The notes under the pieces: model-generated
What the model was told of the DNA's origin: nothing
The model's input: the letters and a program-made list of their open reading frames with translations, nothing else
Databases searched by the model: none
Shown here: positions 9,179 to 18,219 of the stretch, piece after piece
Numbering within the stretch: the stretch's first letter is position 1
Layout of the letters: each line of letters starts with the position of its first letter
Position numbers and translations under genes: made by a program
Origin: Gemmata massiliana
GTDB taxonomy: Bacteria; Planctomycetota; Planctomycetia; Gemmatales; Gemmataceae
DNA: 64,000 nt
Assembly: GCA_000531095.1 (NCBI GenBank)
Contig: HG799462.1
Span: 355,743 to 419,742 of the forward strand
Reading direction: 5' to 3'

Positions 9179-12100
9179 ATGGAAATCGCACCCGCCGAAC
9201 TGACCCGCGTTCGCGAACTGTACACGCAAGGCCGCTACCGCCAGGCGCACGACGCGGCGACCGCGCTCGGTCCCCTGCGGGAGTGGTCTGGTACGACCGC
9301 GCGACTGATCGGTGGGCGCCTCGCGATCCAGCTCGCGGCGCCGAAACTCGGGCGCCGGATGCACCTCGCCGCGTTCCGCGCTACGCCCGCGTACCCCGAA
9401 GCGATCTACTACCATGCCCGCTACCGCATGGAGCGGTTCGGCCCGCTGTCCACGTGGCGGTTCATGCGGAACCACCCGGACTGGTCCGACGCGCCGCCCG
9501 AGTTGCACGCGGACTGGCTGGCCCTCAGTGCGTTCATTGTGGCCCGGTTGCGCGATTTCGATCGTGCCGAGCGCCTGCTGAACCGCGCCGAAACGATCAC
9601 CCCGGACCGGCCGTGGCCGTGCATCGAGCGGTCGAGCGTGTACGAATTCGCCGATCGTCTCGACGACGCTATGGCCGCCGCGCGCCGGTCGCTGGAACTG
9701 CAACCGTGGTTCCGACCCGGTGTTCAGTCCGTTGCGCACCTGCTTCTGCGACAAGGCCGGGAGCGCGAGGCACTCGATTTCCTGACCGAAGCGGACCGGA
9801 ACCTCGAAAGTGGGCTGGTGGCCGCGCAACTTGCGGCACTTCAGACTGACCTCGGCCACTACACCGATGCCCGGCGCACGCTCGACCGCTACGCGGAACT
9901 GTCGCCGCTGATGGAACTGGACGTCTCGAAGTGGCTGGCCGCGCGCCGGGCGGACTCCGCGTACTTCCTCGGTGAGCCTGCAACGGCGGCACGTTTCGCC
10001 CGCGAGGTGAAGGACGAGTTCTACGACCAGTTTGCGGAACGGCTGGAAACGCTGGCGGGCGCCCCTGTTAAAGAAGGCGCGAGCGCCGTTCCCGATTCTT
10101 CGCGGATGGCGATCAAACTCGATTTCCCGCCCGCACCCGCCGTGCCGAACGTGTACGAACTGCTGTCGCGGTTTTGGCAGCACCCGCTCCCGGGGATGAA
10201 CGAGAGCCCTCCTCCGGCCGACGGGTTGCCGGACGCGCAAGAGCGCCGGCGCGCGGAAGAGGCCGGTTGGGTCGCGCGCGAGTTCACGCTCTCGCTCGAT
10301 GCTGCTGTCGCGCTGATCGAGCGCCGCGTGCCGTTTATCGTCACGCTGGTTGAGGCGGGATTTTCGCAACCGCGGTTGTGTATCAGTGCCGATCCCGTGC
10401 GCGGATCGGTTTCCGTGGTCGACGGTTCGGATCGCCGACCGGTTGATGCCCCGGTTGGTTCGCTCGTGAAGCGGTTCGCGCCGTTCGGTCCGCGCGGCCT
10501 CGTGATCGTGCCGCAATCGGAAGCGAGCAAACTCGACGACCTCCCGCTGACCGACGCGGACGAACGCGAGGCTCTGTACCAAGTACAAAAGCCGCTGATC
10601 GCGCATGACCGAAGCGCGGCCGAGAACGCCCTGCGTGTCATGCGGGACCGGTTCACCGACAGCAAGTTCACCACCTACGGCGAGCTCGCGCTCGCGCGGT
10701 ACGACGCGCACCCGCTGCGCCTGCTCGAAATTTACGACGCACTCCTGGCAAAATACCCGCACGAATCAACGTGGGTGCTCTCGAAGGCGAGCGTGCTGCG
10801 CGAGCTAAACCGGGTTCCGGAGCGCGAGGCGCTGCTCGAAGCCGAGAGTTCTCGCTTCAATGCCGAGCCGATGGTGCAGCAGACGTTCGCGCAGGCGATT
10901 CTGCCGTACCCGAACCGGCAGGCCGACGCGACGCGCCTCCTGCGCCGGTCGGTACAGGACCGCCCGACGGCCGCCGCGGGGTATTACCTGCTCGCGACGC
11001 AGTTGTGGGAAGAGCGCGAGTTCGACGAGGCCGCGGAACTGTATCGGTTCGCGTGTACCCTCGAAGAGCGCGAGGATCAGTTCGCGGACGCTTACTTCCG
11101 CGCGGCCCGTGCCACGGAGCAGGTGCCGGAGGCACTTCGGCTGTTTCAGCAGCGCGCGGGCCGCGCCGCAATCCCGGTGCCCGCGGCGACGCGGGCGCTC
11201 TTCCAGGCGCTCATGGATCGCGACGAACCGCAACAGGCTGCCGCGGCGTTGGATCAGGCGATTCGCAAGTTGCAGGAAGCCGAAGCAAAGGCAGCGAAGG
11301 CCGAAGACAAAGAGCAGAAGAGCGAGGACCGAAAGAAAACCGAAGCGGGCCAAGCGCTCGGTGAGTTGCTCCTGTTCCGTGCGGAGTGCCACGCCTCTGC
11401 GGATCGGTTCACGGAGGCCGAAACCGATCTCACGGCCGCGAAAGCGCTCGTTCAGCCCGTCGCGTGGCACAAGGCCGCGGTTCGGGTCGCACGGACCAAG
11501 CCCGACGTCGCGACCGCCGGCGCCCACTACCTCGAAGCGGTCAAGCTCGAACCGCTCGTGTTGGACTCGCACCGCACGCTCGCGGCCCTGCTCGCCGACA
11601 CCGACGGGCGCGCGGCGGCCCGCACGCACCTTGCGCAGACGTGTCAGCGGTACCCGCACCACTACCCGCTCCTCAAGCTTCGGGTCGAGTTCCTCTCGGG
11701 CGACGCGGAGGGGGACGTCGATAGCGCGCTGCGGGACATCCTCACCGAGTACCCGAACGACGCCTGGGCGCTTCGCCAGCGCGCGCTCGTGCTCGCCGAC
11801 CGCAAGCAAACCGACGAAGCCCTGAGCGACGTCACCCGTGCGGGCGAACTCGAACCCAACCACGTCTGGTACTTCTCGGTACTCGCGCAGGTTTACAAGC
11901 GCGCGGACCGCACCGCCGACGCGCTCGCCGCGATTCGCGACGGGTTGCGGCGCAACATCGACCAGGAACCGCTGATCGCGGAACTCGTACAGCTCAGCCG
12001 CGGGCGCCGGGAAAAGCGCGAGGCGCTGGAGTTCTTGGAAGGCGAGTTGCGCCGGCAACCGCATACGGGCGAGGGGCTGATGGCGTTCGTTGGCACCTCG

Positions 12101-15100
12101 CACCACGTGTTTCAGAGCGGCGGCGACGCGGACGATCACACTCGTCTGCTCGACACCCTGGAACAGATCCTCGACGAGCGCCCGGACCTCTGGCACGCCT
12201 GGTCCGTCGTTGTTCAGCAGATGGCCGGGTTGGGGCGCCTGGACGAAGCCCATTCCCTCGCGCAGGAAGCGATCGAGCGGTTCCCGCTCCTCGGTAAACT
12301 GTGGCTCGACCTCGCCCAAGTGTGCCACGCGATGGGCAACGCGGAGGGGCGACTCGATGCCCTCCGGCAAGCGGTCGCGGTGTCGCCCGGGTGGTCGCTG
12401 GCCGCGCGCGAACTGGCAGACGCCCTCGACGATGCCGAACAGCGCGACGAAGCCATTGCCGTGCTCGAGCGCGCGACCGTGCGTAACCCACTCGACGCAC
12501 TGGCCCACGGGTTCCTGGCCGAGCGGCTCTGGGACGAGGGGCGCTCGCGCGAGGCGCTTGATCGCGCGAAGACCGCGGTGCGCCTGGAACCGGGCTACGA
12601 TTGGGCCTGGCACGCGGTTCAAATGTGGGCCGACCGGCTGGACGAACCCGACGAGCCGGCGGAACTCGCTCGCGCGCTCGCACGCGACCGGGCCGGCGAC
12701 CCGCGCGTGTGGCTGCGGCTCGCGCGCATGTTGGGACACCCGCGCCACAACGATGAGGTGCTCTCCGCGCTCGATCGTGCCATCGCGCTTGAGCCGAAGA
12801 ACGTTGAGGCGCACGACCTGAAGGCCGAGCGGCTCGCGGAGATGGGCCGGTTCGAGGCGGCACTCGAAGCCGCACAACCGGTGCAGTTCAAAGAAGACCG
12901 GCCGATCATTCTTCAGGGCCGCGAGGCGTGGGTGCAGGCGCGCCGCGGGAACTACGCCGCCGCGATCCCGCCCATGCAGGCGCTCGTCGCAGTCGATCCG
13001 TCTTACGTGTGGGGCTGGCACCAACTGGCCGACTGGTACAACGAGACCGGGCGCCCGGAGAGCTACCTCGAGGCCGCCGCTGAACTGGTACGACTCCAGC
13101 CGCACCACCCGACCGGCTGGACCATGCGCGGCGAGGCGAAGCTCCAAACCGGTGACCGCGAGGGGGCCAAGAGCGACCTGCGCGAGGCGCTGAAGATCAG
13201 TGCCACGTACTCGCCGGCCGCCGCCATTTTGTTCGACGCGCACCTGGCGGACGAGGAATTCCGCGAGGCGCGGGTCGCGCTGGCCGTGCTCCAGGAACAC
13301 GCGGGCGGGCCGGAGGTCGCGGTGAAGCAGATCCAGCTCGCGTGCCGCACCGACGACGCGGAAACCGCGACGCGCGCGTTCACCGAAATCTGCGAGGGGC
13401 CGGGCACGTCCGCGTACCCCATGCAGGCCGCGCTCAGCGAACTGCGCGGCGCGGGCTGGGACGAGCGCGCCCACCGGGTTCTGCGCGAAGCGTGGCAGAG
13501 CGGCGGGCCGTTCCACCCGTGGGCGCCGATCTTCTGGATCGACTCGCCCGAGGGTCAGGAAGCGGACCCCGGTGACCGGCTCCGTGCGGCCGAAGCGGTC
13601 ATCAAGGCGTACCCGAAGTTCATGCCGGGGCACGACAGCAAGGCCGAGCAACTCGCGCTCGCAGGTCGGTACGAAGAGGCCCTCGCCGCGTGCAAGCCGG
13701 CCGAAATGGGCGACCCGCTGCCGGTCGAACTGCGCGGGCGCGGGGCCTGGATCGAGGCGCGCCGCGGGGACCGTGCGAAGGCCATTTCGATCATGCGGCA
13801 ACTGGTGTCCGAGCACCCGCAATTCGTCCTCGGCTGGCGCCAGCTCGCCGCGTGGTACGATTCGACCGGGCGGCCCCGCGACTGCCTCGAAGCGAGCGAA
13901 CAGTTCGTGAAGCTCGAACCGGTCAACCCGCTCGCGTACATTTACCGCGGTGAAGCGCGCCGCAGCGTCGCGGACCGGCGCGGGGCGCTGGCCGATTTCC
14001 AGAAGGCGTTCGACCTCGATCCGACGTTTGAAGCGGCGGGGCTGAACCTCATCACCGAGCAACTCGCCGCGGGTGACGTGACGGCAGCCGCGCGCACCCT
14101 CGCCACGCTCCAAGAGCACGCGAGCGGCCCGCTCGTGCGCCTGCGCGGGATTCAGGTCGCGTGCCGCCAGGGGGCGCTCGAACTCGCGGTGTCCCAGTTC
14201 CGCGAACTCGCCGCCGATCCGGAAGTGAGTCGCGGTACGCTCCGCGAGGCCGTACTCGCGTTCGACAGCGAGGAGTGGGGCGCGAAGCTCACCGACGAAC
14301 TCAAGGAACTCGCGTTCACGGCCGACGTCAACGCGGACGTGGCCGGACTGTGGGCGGATCGTGCGGTTGCAGCGGGGACCGCGGACGCGGTTTCCGAGCG
14401 GCTCCCGGACCTGCTCGCGCAGAACCCGGCGGCCGGGCGCGAGGTCGTGCTCGCGTACCTGTGGGCGCTCGCCGAGGCCGGCAAGCCCGTGCAGGGCATC
14501 GTGCAAAAGCACAACGATGTTCTGAAGGCTGATGACGTCGCCTGGGCGCGCACCGGGGCCGCTCTCGTCGCGGCCGGGCACCACGGGATGGCGTCCGCGT
14601 GGCTCGCCGACTGGCGCGACCGCCCGGACGTGGAGGCGTGGATGCTGCGCCCGTTGGCGACCGCGTTCCGCTTATTGGACCAGGACGAGCGCGCGGCCGA
14701 CGTGTGTCGGGCCGCGGTACGACTCGGTGGACCCGAGGACGTGCTCGCGGACTTCCGCGCGTGGCTCGCGCTCGACCTGGCGCTGAGCGGCCAAACGGCC
14801 GAAGCCACTGCACACACGGCTAAAATCGATGCCGTCTTGGTATCCGACAGCACACGCCTGGTTCTGGCAATGGCGCAGGCGGTCGTTCTGATGAAGCAGG
14901 CCGGGCCGGACGGCAAAGCCGGTGCATTCAAGGAAGCAAAAGACGCCCTGCGCGTGGCGGCGGCCGCGTGTTCCGCGAAAGACGTGCCCGCAGGGGCGGC
15001 CCGCGCGTACCGGCGCGTGGTGTCGTGCGTGGCGGGCGAGGCCGGCGTGCTCACGGCGAAGCTTTGGGCCGTCTGGCAGCGCCTCGCGCCCTGGGTGAAG

Positions 15101-15103
15101 TAA
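9179..15103 (+). CDS. giant TPR-repeat protein with internal C39-like segment
   Basis: About 1,974 residues of tetratricopeptide-like repeats (A-x3-Y-x2-A-L-P type helices). Near residues 380-470 an interruption, IERRVPFIVTLVEAGFSQP followed by VSVVDGSDRRP, resembles the peptidase-C39-like segments seen inside some planctomycete TPR proteins; a catalytic cysteine is not evident. A Lys/Glu-rich linker lies near residue 710. Two long internal blocks (about 1220-1340 and 1490-1610) resemble each other, suggesting duplication. No signal peptide is seen. The ATG at 9179 is preferred; a GTG at 9107 is possible. Likely a protein-interaction scaffold, partner unknown. A lone receiver gene follows at 15217. 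Confidence 0.85.
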   Translation: MEIAPAELTRVRELYTQGRYRQAHDAATALGPLREWSGTTARLIGGRLAIQLAAPKLGRRMHLAAFRATPAYPEAIYYHARYRMERFGPLSTWRFMRNHPDWSDAPPELHADWLALSAFIVARLRDFDRAERLLNRAETITPDRPWPCIERSSVYEFADRLDDAMAAARRSLELQPWFRPGVQSVAHLLLRQGREREALDFLTEADRNLESGLVAAQLAALQTDLGHYTDARRTLDRYAELSPLMELDVSKWLAARRADSAYFLGEPATAARFAREVKDEFYDQFAERLETLAGAPVKEGASAVPDSSRMAIKLDFPPAPAVPNVYELLSRFWQHPLPGMNESPPPADGLPDAQERRRAEEAGWVAREFTLSLDAAVALIERRVPFIVTLVEAGFSQPRLCISADPVRGSVSVVDGSDRRPVDAPVGSLVKRFAPFGPRGLVIVPQSEASKLDDLPLTDADEREALYQVQKPLIAHDRSAAENALRVMRDRFTDSKFTTYGELALARYDAHPLRLLEIYDALLAKYPHESTWVLSKASVLRELNRVPEREALLEAESSRFNAEPMVQQTFAQAILPYPNRQADATRLLRRSVQDRPTAAAGYYLLATQLWEEREFDEAAELYRFACTLEEREDQFADAYFRAARATEQVPEALRLFQQRAGRAAIPVPAATRALFQALMDRDEPQQAAAALDQAIRKLQEAEAKAAKAEDKEQKSEDRKKTEAGQALGELLLFRAECHASADRFTEAETDLTAAKALVQPVAWHKAAVRVARTKPDVATAGAHYLEAVKLEPLVLDSHRTLAALLADTDGRAAARTHLAQTCQRYPHHYPLLKLRVEFLSGDAEGDVDSALRDILTEYPNDAWALRQRALVLADRKQTDEALSDVTRAGELEPNHVWYFSVLAQVYKRADRTADALAAIRDGLRRNIDQEPLIAELVQLSRGRREKREALEFLEGELRRQPHTGEGLMAFVGTSHHVFQSGGDADDHTRLLDTLEQILDERPDLWHAWSVVVQQMAGLGRLDEAHSLAQEAIERFPLLGKLWLDLAQVCHAMGNAEGRLDALRQAVAVSPGWSLAARELADALDDAEQRDEAIAVLERATVRNPLDALAHGFLAERLWDEGRSREALDRAKTAVRLEPGYDWAWHAVQMWADRLDEPDEPAELARALARDRAGDPRVWLRLARMLGHPRHNDEVLSALDRAIALEPKNVEAHDLKAERLAEMGRFEAALEAAQPVQFKEDRPIILQGREAWVQARRGNYAAAIPPMQALVAVDPSYVWGWHQLADWYNETGRPESYLEAAAELVRLQPHHPTGWTMRGEAKLQTGDREGAKSDLREALKISATYSPAAAILFDAHLADEEFREARVALAVLQEHAGGPEVAVKQIQLACRTDDAETATRAFTEICEGPGTSAYPMQAALSELRGAGWDERAHRVLREAWQSGGPFHPWAPIFWIDSPEGQEADPGDRLRAAEAVIKAYPKFMPGHDSKAEQLALAGRYEEALAACKPAEMGDPLPVELRGRGAWIEARRGDRAKAISIMRQLVSEHPQFVLGWRQLAAWYDSTGRPRDCLEASEQFVKLEPVNPLAYIYRGEARRSVADRRGALADFQKAFDLDPTFEAAGLNLITEQLAAGDVTAAARTLATLQEHASGPLVRLRGIQVACRQGALELAVSQFRELAADPEVSRGTLREAVLAFDSEEWGAKLTDELKELAFTADVNADVAGLWADRAVAAGTADAVSERLPDLLAQNPAAGREVVLAYLWALAEAGKPVQGIVQKHNDVLKADDVAWARTGAALVAAGHHGMASAWLADWRDRPDVEAWMLRPLATAFRLLDQDERAADVCRAAVRLGGPEDVLADFRAWLALDLALSGQTAEATAHTAKIDAVLVSDSTRLVLAMAQAVVLMKQAGPDGKAGAFKEAKDALRVAAAACSAKDVPAGAARAYRRVVSCVAGEAGVLTAKLWAVWQRLAPWVK

Positions 15104-15216
15104 CTTTGGCCGATACCCGTGTACTGGCCTCTGGAAACGCCCCGCTGCTTGTGACCGCGCAGCGCAATTGGTATTGTGGACGTTGCTGAACCGCGACCGA
15201 AAGAAGAGGGCCGGAC

Positions 15217-15627
15217 ATGGCCGACCAAAAGCTGATCCTGGTGGTGGACGACGACCGCGAACTGGTGGACGCGATGCGCGCGGTCCTCGAGCGCCAGGGT
15301 TACAAGGTGATCCAGGCCCACGACGGGCACCAGGGCAAGCAGGCGATCTACAACGCGCGGCCCGACCTCGTGATCCTGGACATGATGATGCCGCGCATGG
15401 GCGGGTACCCGGTCCTCGAACACTTCAAGGACAAGGGCGACGCCCCGCCGATCATCATGGTCACGGCCAACGAGGGGAGCCGGCACAAGGTGTACGCCGA
15501 GTACCTCGGGGTCATCGACTACATCCGCAAGCCGTTCGCAATGGAGCGCCTGCTCGAGACCGTGAACAAGGCGCTGAATTCGGGCAAGCCGAAGGAAGAG
15601 AAGAAAGAAGAAAAGAAGGCCGAGTGA
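15217..15627 (+). CDS. single-domain response regulator (CheY-like receiver)
   Basis: A 136-residue receiver-only protein. Acidic residues D11-D13, phospho-acceptor D55 (ILDMMMPRMGG), T83 and K105 (RKPF) are all present, so phosphorylation competence is expected. There is no output domain. The C-terminal tail is a Lys/Glu-rich extension (KPKEEKKEEKK) of unknown role. It is separated from the TPR gene by about 110 bases. Its histidine kinase is not in the window. Confidence 0.9.
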   Translation: MADQKLILVVDDDRELVDAMRAVLERQGYKVIQAHDGHQGKQAIYNARPDLVILDMMMPRMGGYPVLEHFKDKGDAPPIIMVTANEGSRHKVYAEYLGVIDYIRKPFAMERLLETVNKALNSGKPKEEKKEEKKAE

Positions 15628-15633
15628 GCCTCG

Positions 15634-15699
15634 CGCCCGTTCGTGAGCGCTCACTTTCGCTGACAGCTCTGGCGAATCGCGAGCGCTAACGAACGGGCG
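15634..15699. repeat. 19-bp inverted repeat between convergent genes
   Basis: Arms 15634-15652 and 15681-15699 pair with one mismatch around a 28-base loop. It follows the receiver gene and overlaps the last codons and stop of the convergent epimerase gene (stop at 15686). It probably serves as a bidirectional terminator or is a remnant of a mobile palindrome. Confidence 0.7.
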
Positions 15700-16648
15700 A
15701 AGCGCTTTGGCGCCAGCGCTCACACAGATCGCGCGCGGCTCCCGGCCACGACGGGAACCGGAACTTAAATCCCGCCTCTAACAACTTCCCGGGTACGACC
15801 CGCCGGCTCTTCAGCACCAATTCCGATTCCGTGCGTAGCACCCACGCGCCGAGTTCTACTATCCACTTCGCGGCTGGCAGTCCGAATCTTACGCCCCAGG
15901 CTTCGCGCAGTACCCGCATGAACTCCGCGTTCGTCAGCGGTTCGGGCGCGGCGATGTTCACCGGTTCGTGCATCGCATCGTTCTGAATGAGGAACTCCAC
16001 CGCTGCAATGAAGTCGTGTTCGTGAACCCACGACACGAACTGTTTGCCGTCGCCCGACCGCCCACCGAGCCACCGGCGCACCAGACCCAAGAGCACATCG
16101 AAGACACCCTCGCGGTCCGGACTCAGCGTTATCGCCGAGCGCATCGCGATTTTCCGCGTGTGTGGGGCGTGGACCGCGTCGAGCGCCTTTTCCCACGAAG
16201 TTGCCACATCGATGCTGAAGGTCCAGGTGTCGGGCGCGTTCGGCTCGTTACCTCCAATGATGCCGGTTGTTTCGTCGTTCGGGGCATCGAAGCGGTGCGC
16301 GTAGATGGTGGCGGTGCTGGATTGCAGCCACACACGCGGTGGGCGGTTGGACCGTGCGAGTGCTTCCCCGAGGAGCTGCACGGACCGCACGCGGGATTCG
16401 ATGATCTCGCGCCGGTTCGCGGGCGTGTAGCGACAATTCACGCTGCGCCCAACAAGGTTGACGACCACGTCCGCGCCGTCGAGTTCGTTCGCCCACGGAC
16501 CGAGCGTCTGTGCGTCCCACGCCACAGAGCGCCACGCGGTCGGAGCCGGCTTGCGACCCAAAACGACGACCTCGTGCCCCGTCGCGTGGAAGTGCCGCGC
16601 GAGGATCGTGCCCACCTGTCCCGATCCACCGGGAAGGACGATTTTCAT
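15686..16648 (-). CDS. TIGR01777-family NAD-dependent epimerase-like protein
   Basis: About 320 residues with the Rossmann motif GGSGQVGTILA at the N-terminus, then NLVGRSVNCRY and SSTATIYAHR, which match the YfcH/TIGR01777 family of extended SDR proteins. A C-terminal DUF1731-like region follows (about 265-315; RRVVPGKLLEAGF). Its biological substrate is unknown in the family. The last residues (SPVR) are encoded by an inverted-repeat arm, so the original C-terminus may have differed slightly. Confidence 0.88.
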   Translation of the reverse strand: MKIVLPGGSGQVGTILARHFHATGHEVVVLGRKPAPTAWRSVAWDAQTLGPWANELDGADVVVNLVGRSVNCRYTPANRREIIESRVRSVQLLGEALARSNRPPRVWLQSSTATIYAHRFDAPNDETTGIIGGNEPNAPDTWTFSIDVATSWEKALDAVHAPHTRKIAMRSAITLSPDREGVFDVLLGLVRRWLGGRSGDGKQFVSWVHEHDFIAAVEFLIQNDAMHEPVNIAAPEPLTNAEFMRVLREAWGVRFGLPAAKWIVELGAWVLRTESELVLKSRRVVPGKLLEAGFKFRFPSWPGAARDLCERWRQSASPVR

Positions 16649-16737
16649 TGGGAGTGCCCCGGAGAGAATTGCTCCGGGGTATCAACCGCGAGCGGTAAGA
16701 GTTGGTAACAGAAGTCACGCGGCCGAGTGATCTGGTG

Positions 16738-17184
16738 TTACTTCCCCATAAGCGCGAAACCGACCAGCCCCAGCCCGATCATCGTGAGCACCAGGGCGCC
16801 GTAGATCAGTGCGCGGAGCAAGCCGTACATCGACCGCAACGATCCCAGCGCGTTCATCAGGTGCCAGATGTCTTCGTTCTTCGTTTCGACGATCTTGCGA
16901 AACGATGTGGCCGCTCCGCCGGTCCAGAAGCCAATGCAGAGACACAAGAGCGCCGCGGTCCCGAGGCCGACCGCCGGGCCGTAGTTACCGCCCGAGTTCG
17001 CCGTCTGCGCGATCGTCAGCGCGGCCAGCACCACGAACGCGAGCCCCACCAACAGCATGAGGCCGGACGTGACCCGCATGGCGTCCGCCAGCGCGGAGAT
17101 TTCGCGGTTGTGCTCGTCGTTGAACTCGTACTGTTGCGACTTGTACTCCTTGATCGGTGGCAGATCGGGTACGGGGGTAGACAC
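16738..17184 (-). CDS. small integral membrane protein
   Basis: A 148-residue protein with a hydrophilic N-terminus (about 1-38), a hydrophobic hairpin of two helices (about 40-62 and 70-90), a charged cytosolic-type loop (about 92-115) and a third/fourth helix near the C-terminus (about 120-146). No family is recognised. It is transcribed away from the repeat-rich region that begins at about 17371. Confidence 0.75.
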   Translation of the reverse strand: MSTPVPDLPPIKEYKSQQYEFNDEHNREISALADAMRVTSGLMLLVGLAFVVLAALTIAQTANSGGNYGPAVGLGTAALLCLCIGFWTGGAATSFRKIVETKNEDIWHLMNALGSLRSMYGLLRALIYGALVLTMIGLGLVGFALMGK

Positions 17185-17646
17185 GGTTCACCTCGGGAAC
17201 GGGATGTGGAATGTTTTGGATTGTACCCCCCGTGGGGTGTCTCGAAAGTGCCGAATCGCGGTAGAACTGACTCGTTGTGCGGAACCGAATCGGTGAGTCT
17301 GGTTGCAGAAGAACTGTGCGATTGGTTGTGGGCAGTCGATGTGTGGAAGTGGCTGGCAGTGAAATAAAAGAACCGGCCGCGAGATCCTGAACTGTCGCCC
17401 ATTCAGTTCAGAATTCGCGGCCGGTCTGTAGTTATCTTTACTCCGAGTTTCCCGACGGGTCAACTTCGATGCGGCGGAAAGTCGGGCGCCTCGTCCGCTC
17501 GTGTCGGATTCCACGACGGCGTTTGCCGAGGCTAATTCCACCTCACCATCTCGGATCAAAAACACAAACTGTAACCCCAATTCAACTTGTAACCAATTTA
17601 GTATTTATTTTCGTCAGTGGTACGGGTCGTGCTTTTAGCTGATGCG

Positions 17647-17931
17647 TCGCCCAGGATCGCCCAAAAAGAATCGCCCAACTTTCGCCCAGCACTGGTTCGC
17701 CCGCTGTCCGAAGTCGCCCACGGTTCGCCCATTATCGCCCAAAGTTTTCGCCCACGGTTCGCCCGAGTTCGCCCGCCTGTAGTCGCCCGATCGCCCAAAA
17801 GTGTGTCGCCCTCGCCCAAAGTAACCCGGTCGCGCCCACGACCGGGTTTCATGTGAACAATCCCAACATCATCGATATTCCGTTCCGGGTCGCCCTCGGA
17901 ACCCCGCCCGCGTCGGGCGCCCGTTCGCCCA
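17647..17931. repeat. interspersed TCGCCC motif array
   Basis: TCGCCC starts at 17647, 17657, 17671, 17682, 17697, 17714, 17725, 17735, 17748, 17759, 17769, 17783, 17791, 17806, 17812, 17890 and 17925, most followed by A. In the dense part, spacings are mostly 8-17 bases, often 10-11, and are not multiples of three, so a protein repeat does not explain them. On the minus strand the motif reads GGGCGA. Confidence 0.85.
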
Positions 17932-17956
17932 CCCCCGACGCGGGCGGTTTCGTTTT
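17904..17956 (+). terminator. intrinsic terminator closing the TCGCCC region
   Basis: A 14-bp perfect GC-rich stem (17904-17917 with 17934-17947) and a 16-base loop are followed by TTTCGTTTT. It would end a plus-strand transcript covering the TCGCCC array. Confidence 0.65.
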
Positions 17957-18219
17957 CACTTCACAGGCACCGCAGAATCCGAACAACCGATTCGTCTGGA
18001 GCGAAACTGGAGCGATTGTGAGTTTCGTGCGTCCCCGTCCGCGGCAATTCCTTGCACTATGACTCAAGTCCCCGTATAGTCCGTATCTCGAACCAACGAT
18101 TGCGATTCCTGACGGTATATCACCGACTGTCTGCGATAATTCTCGCCGACACTAGTAATTGATTACAACTGTGATCGATCCAATTGCGCGCTAGCGCGTT
18201 CCCGAAATAAGGCAGTGCC

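Larger units (their letters stand above)
17371..17956 (+). ncRNA. candidate structured RNA carrying many UCGCCC motifs
   Basis: No convincing protein frame spans this interval. Three strong hairpins each show the repeated motif in the loop: 17371-17393/17403-17424 (loop TCGCCCATT), 17823-17832/17839-17848 (loop CGCCCA) and 17904-17917/17934-17947 (loop containing TCGCCCA), the last followed by a T-rich tract like an intrinsic terminator. Between them about 15 more copies occur single-stranded. An AT-rich segment near 17580-17610 could hold a promoter. The arrangement resembles motif-decoy RNAs such as CsrB in design only; no homology is claimed. Strand is inferred from the terminator. Confidence 0.4.

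Noticed and set aside
8522..10762. Very long minus-strand open frame opposite the TPR gene (also 10805-14584)
   Set aside because: High-GC shadow frame: Arg/Pro/Gly-rich composition with no domain, lying exactly antisense to a convincing TPR protein.
17617..17856. 79-codon plus-strand and 84-codon minus-strand frames over the TCGCCC array
   Set aside because: Repeat spacings are not multiples of three and the peptides show no consistent repeat unit, so coding is unlikely to be the reason for the array.
17647..17931. CRISPR array
   Set aside because: Repeats are only 6-7 bases with 8-17 base periods; no 25-40 base repeats or spacers exist here or elsewhere in the window.
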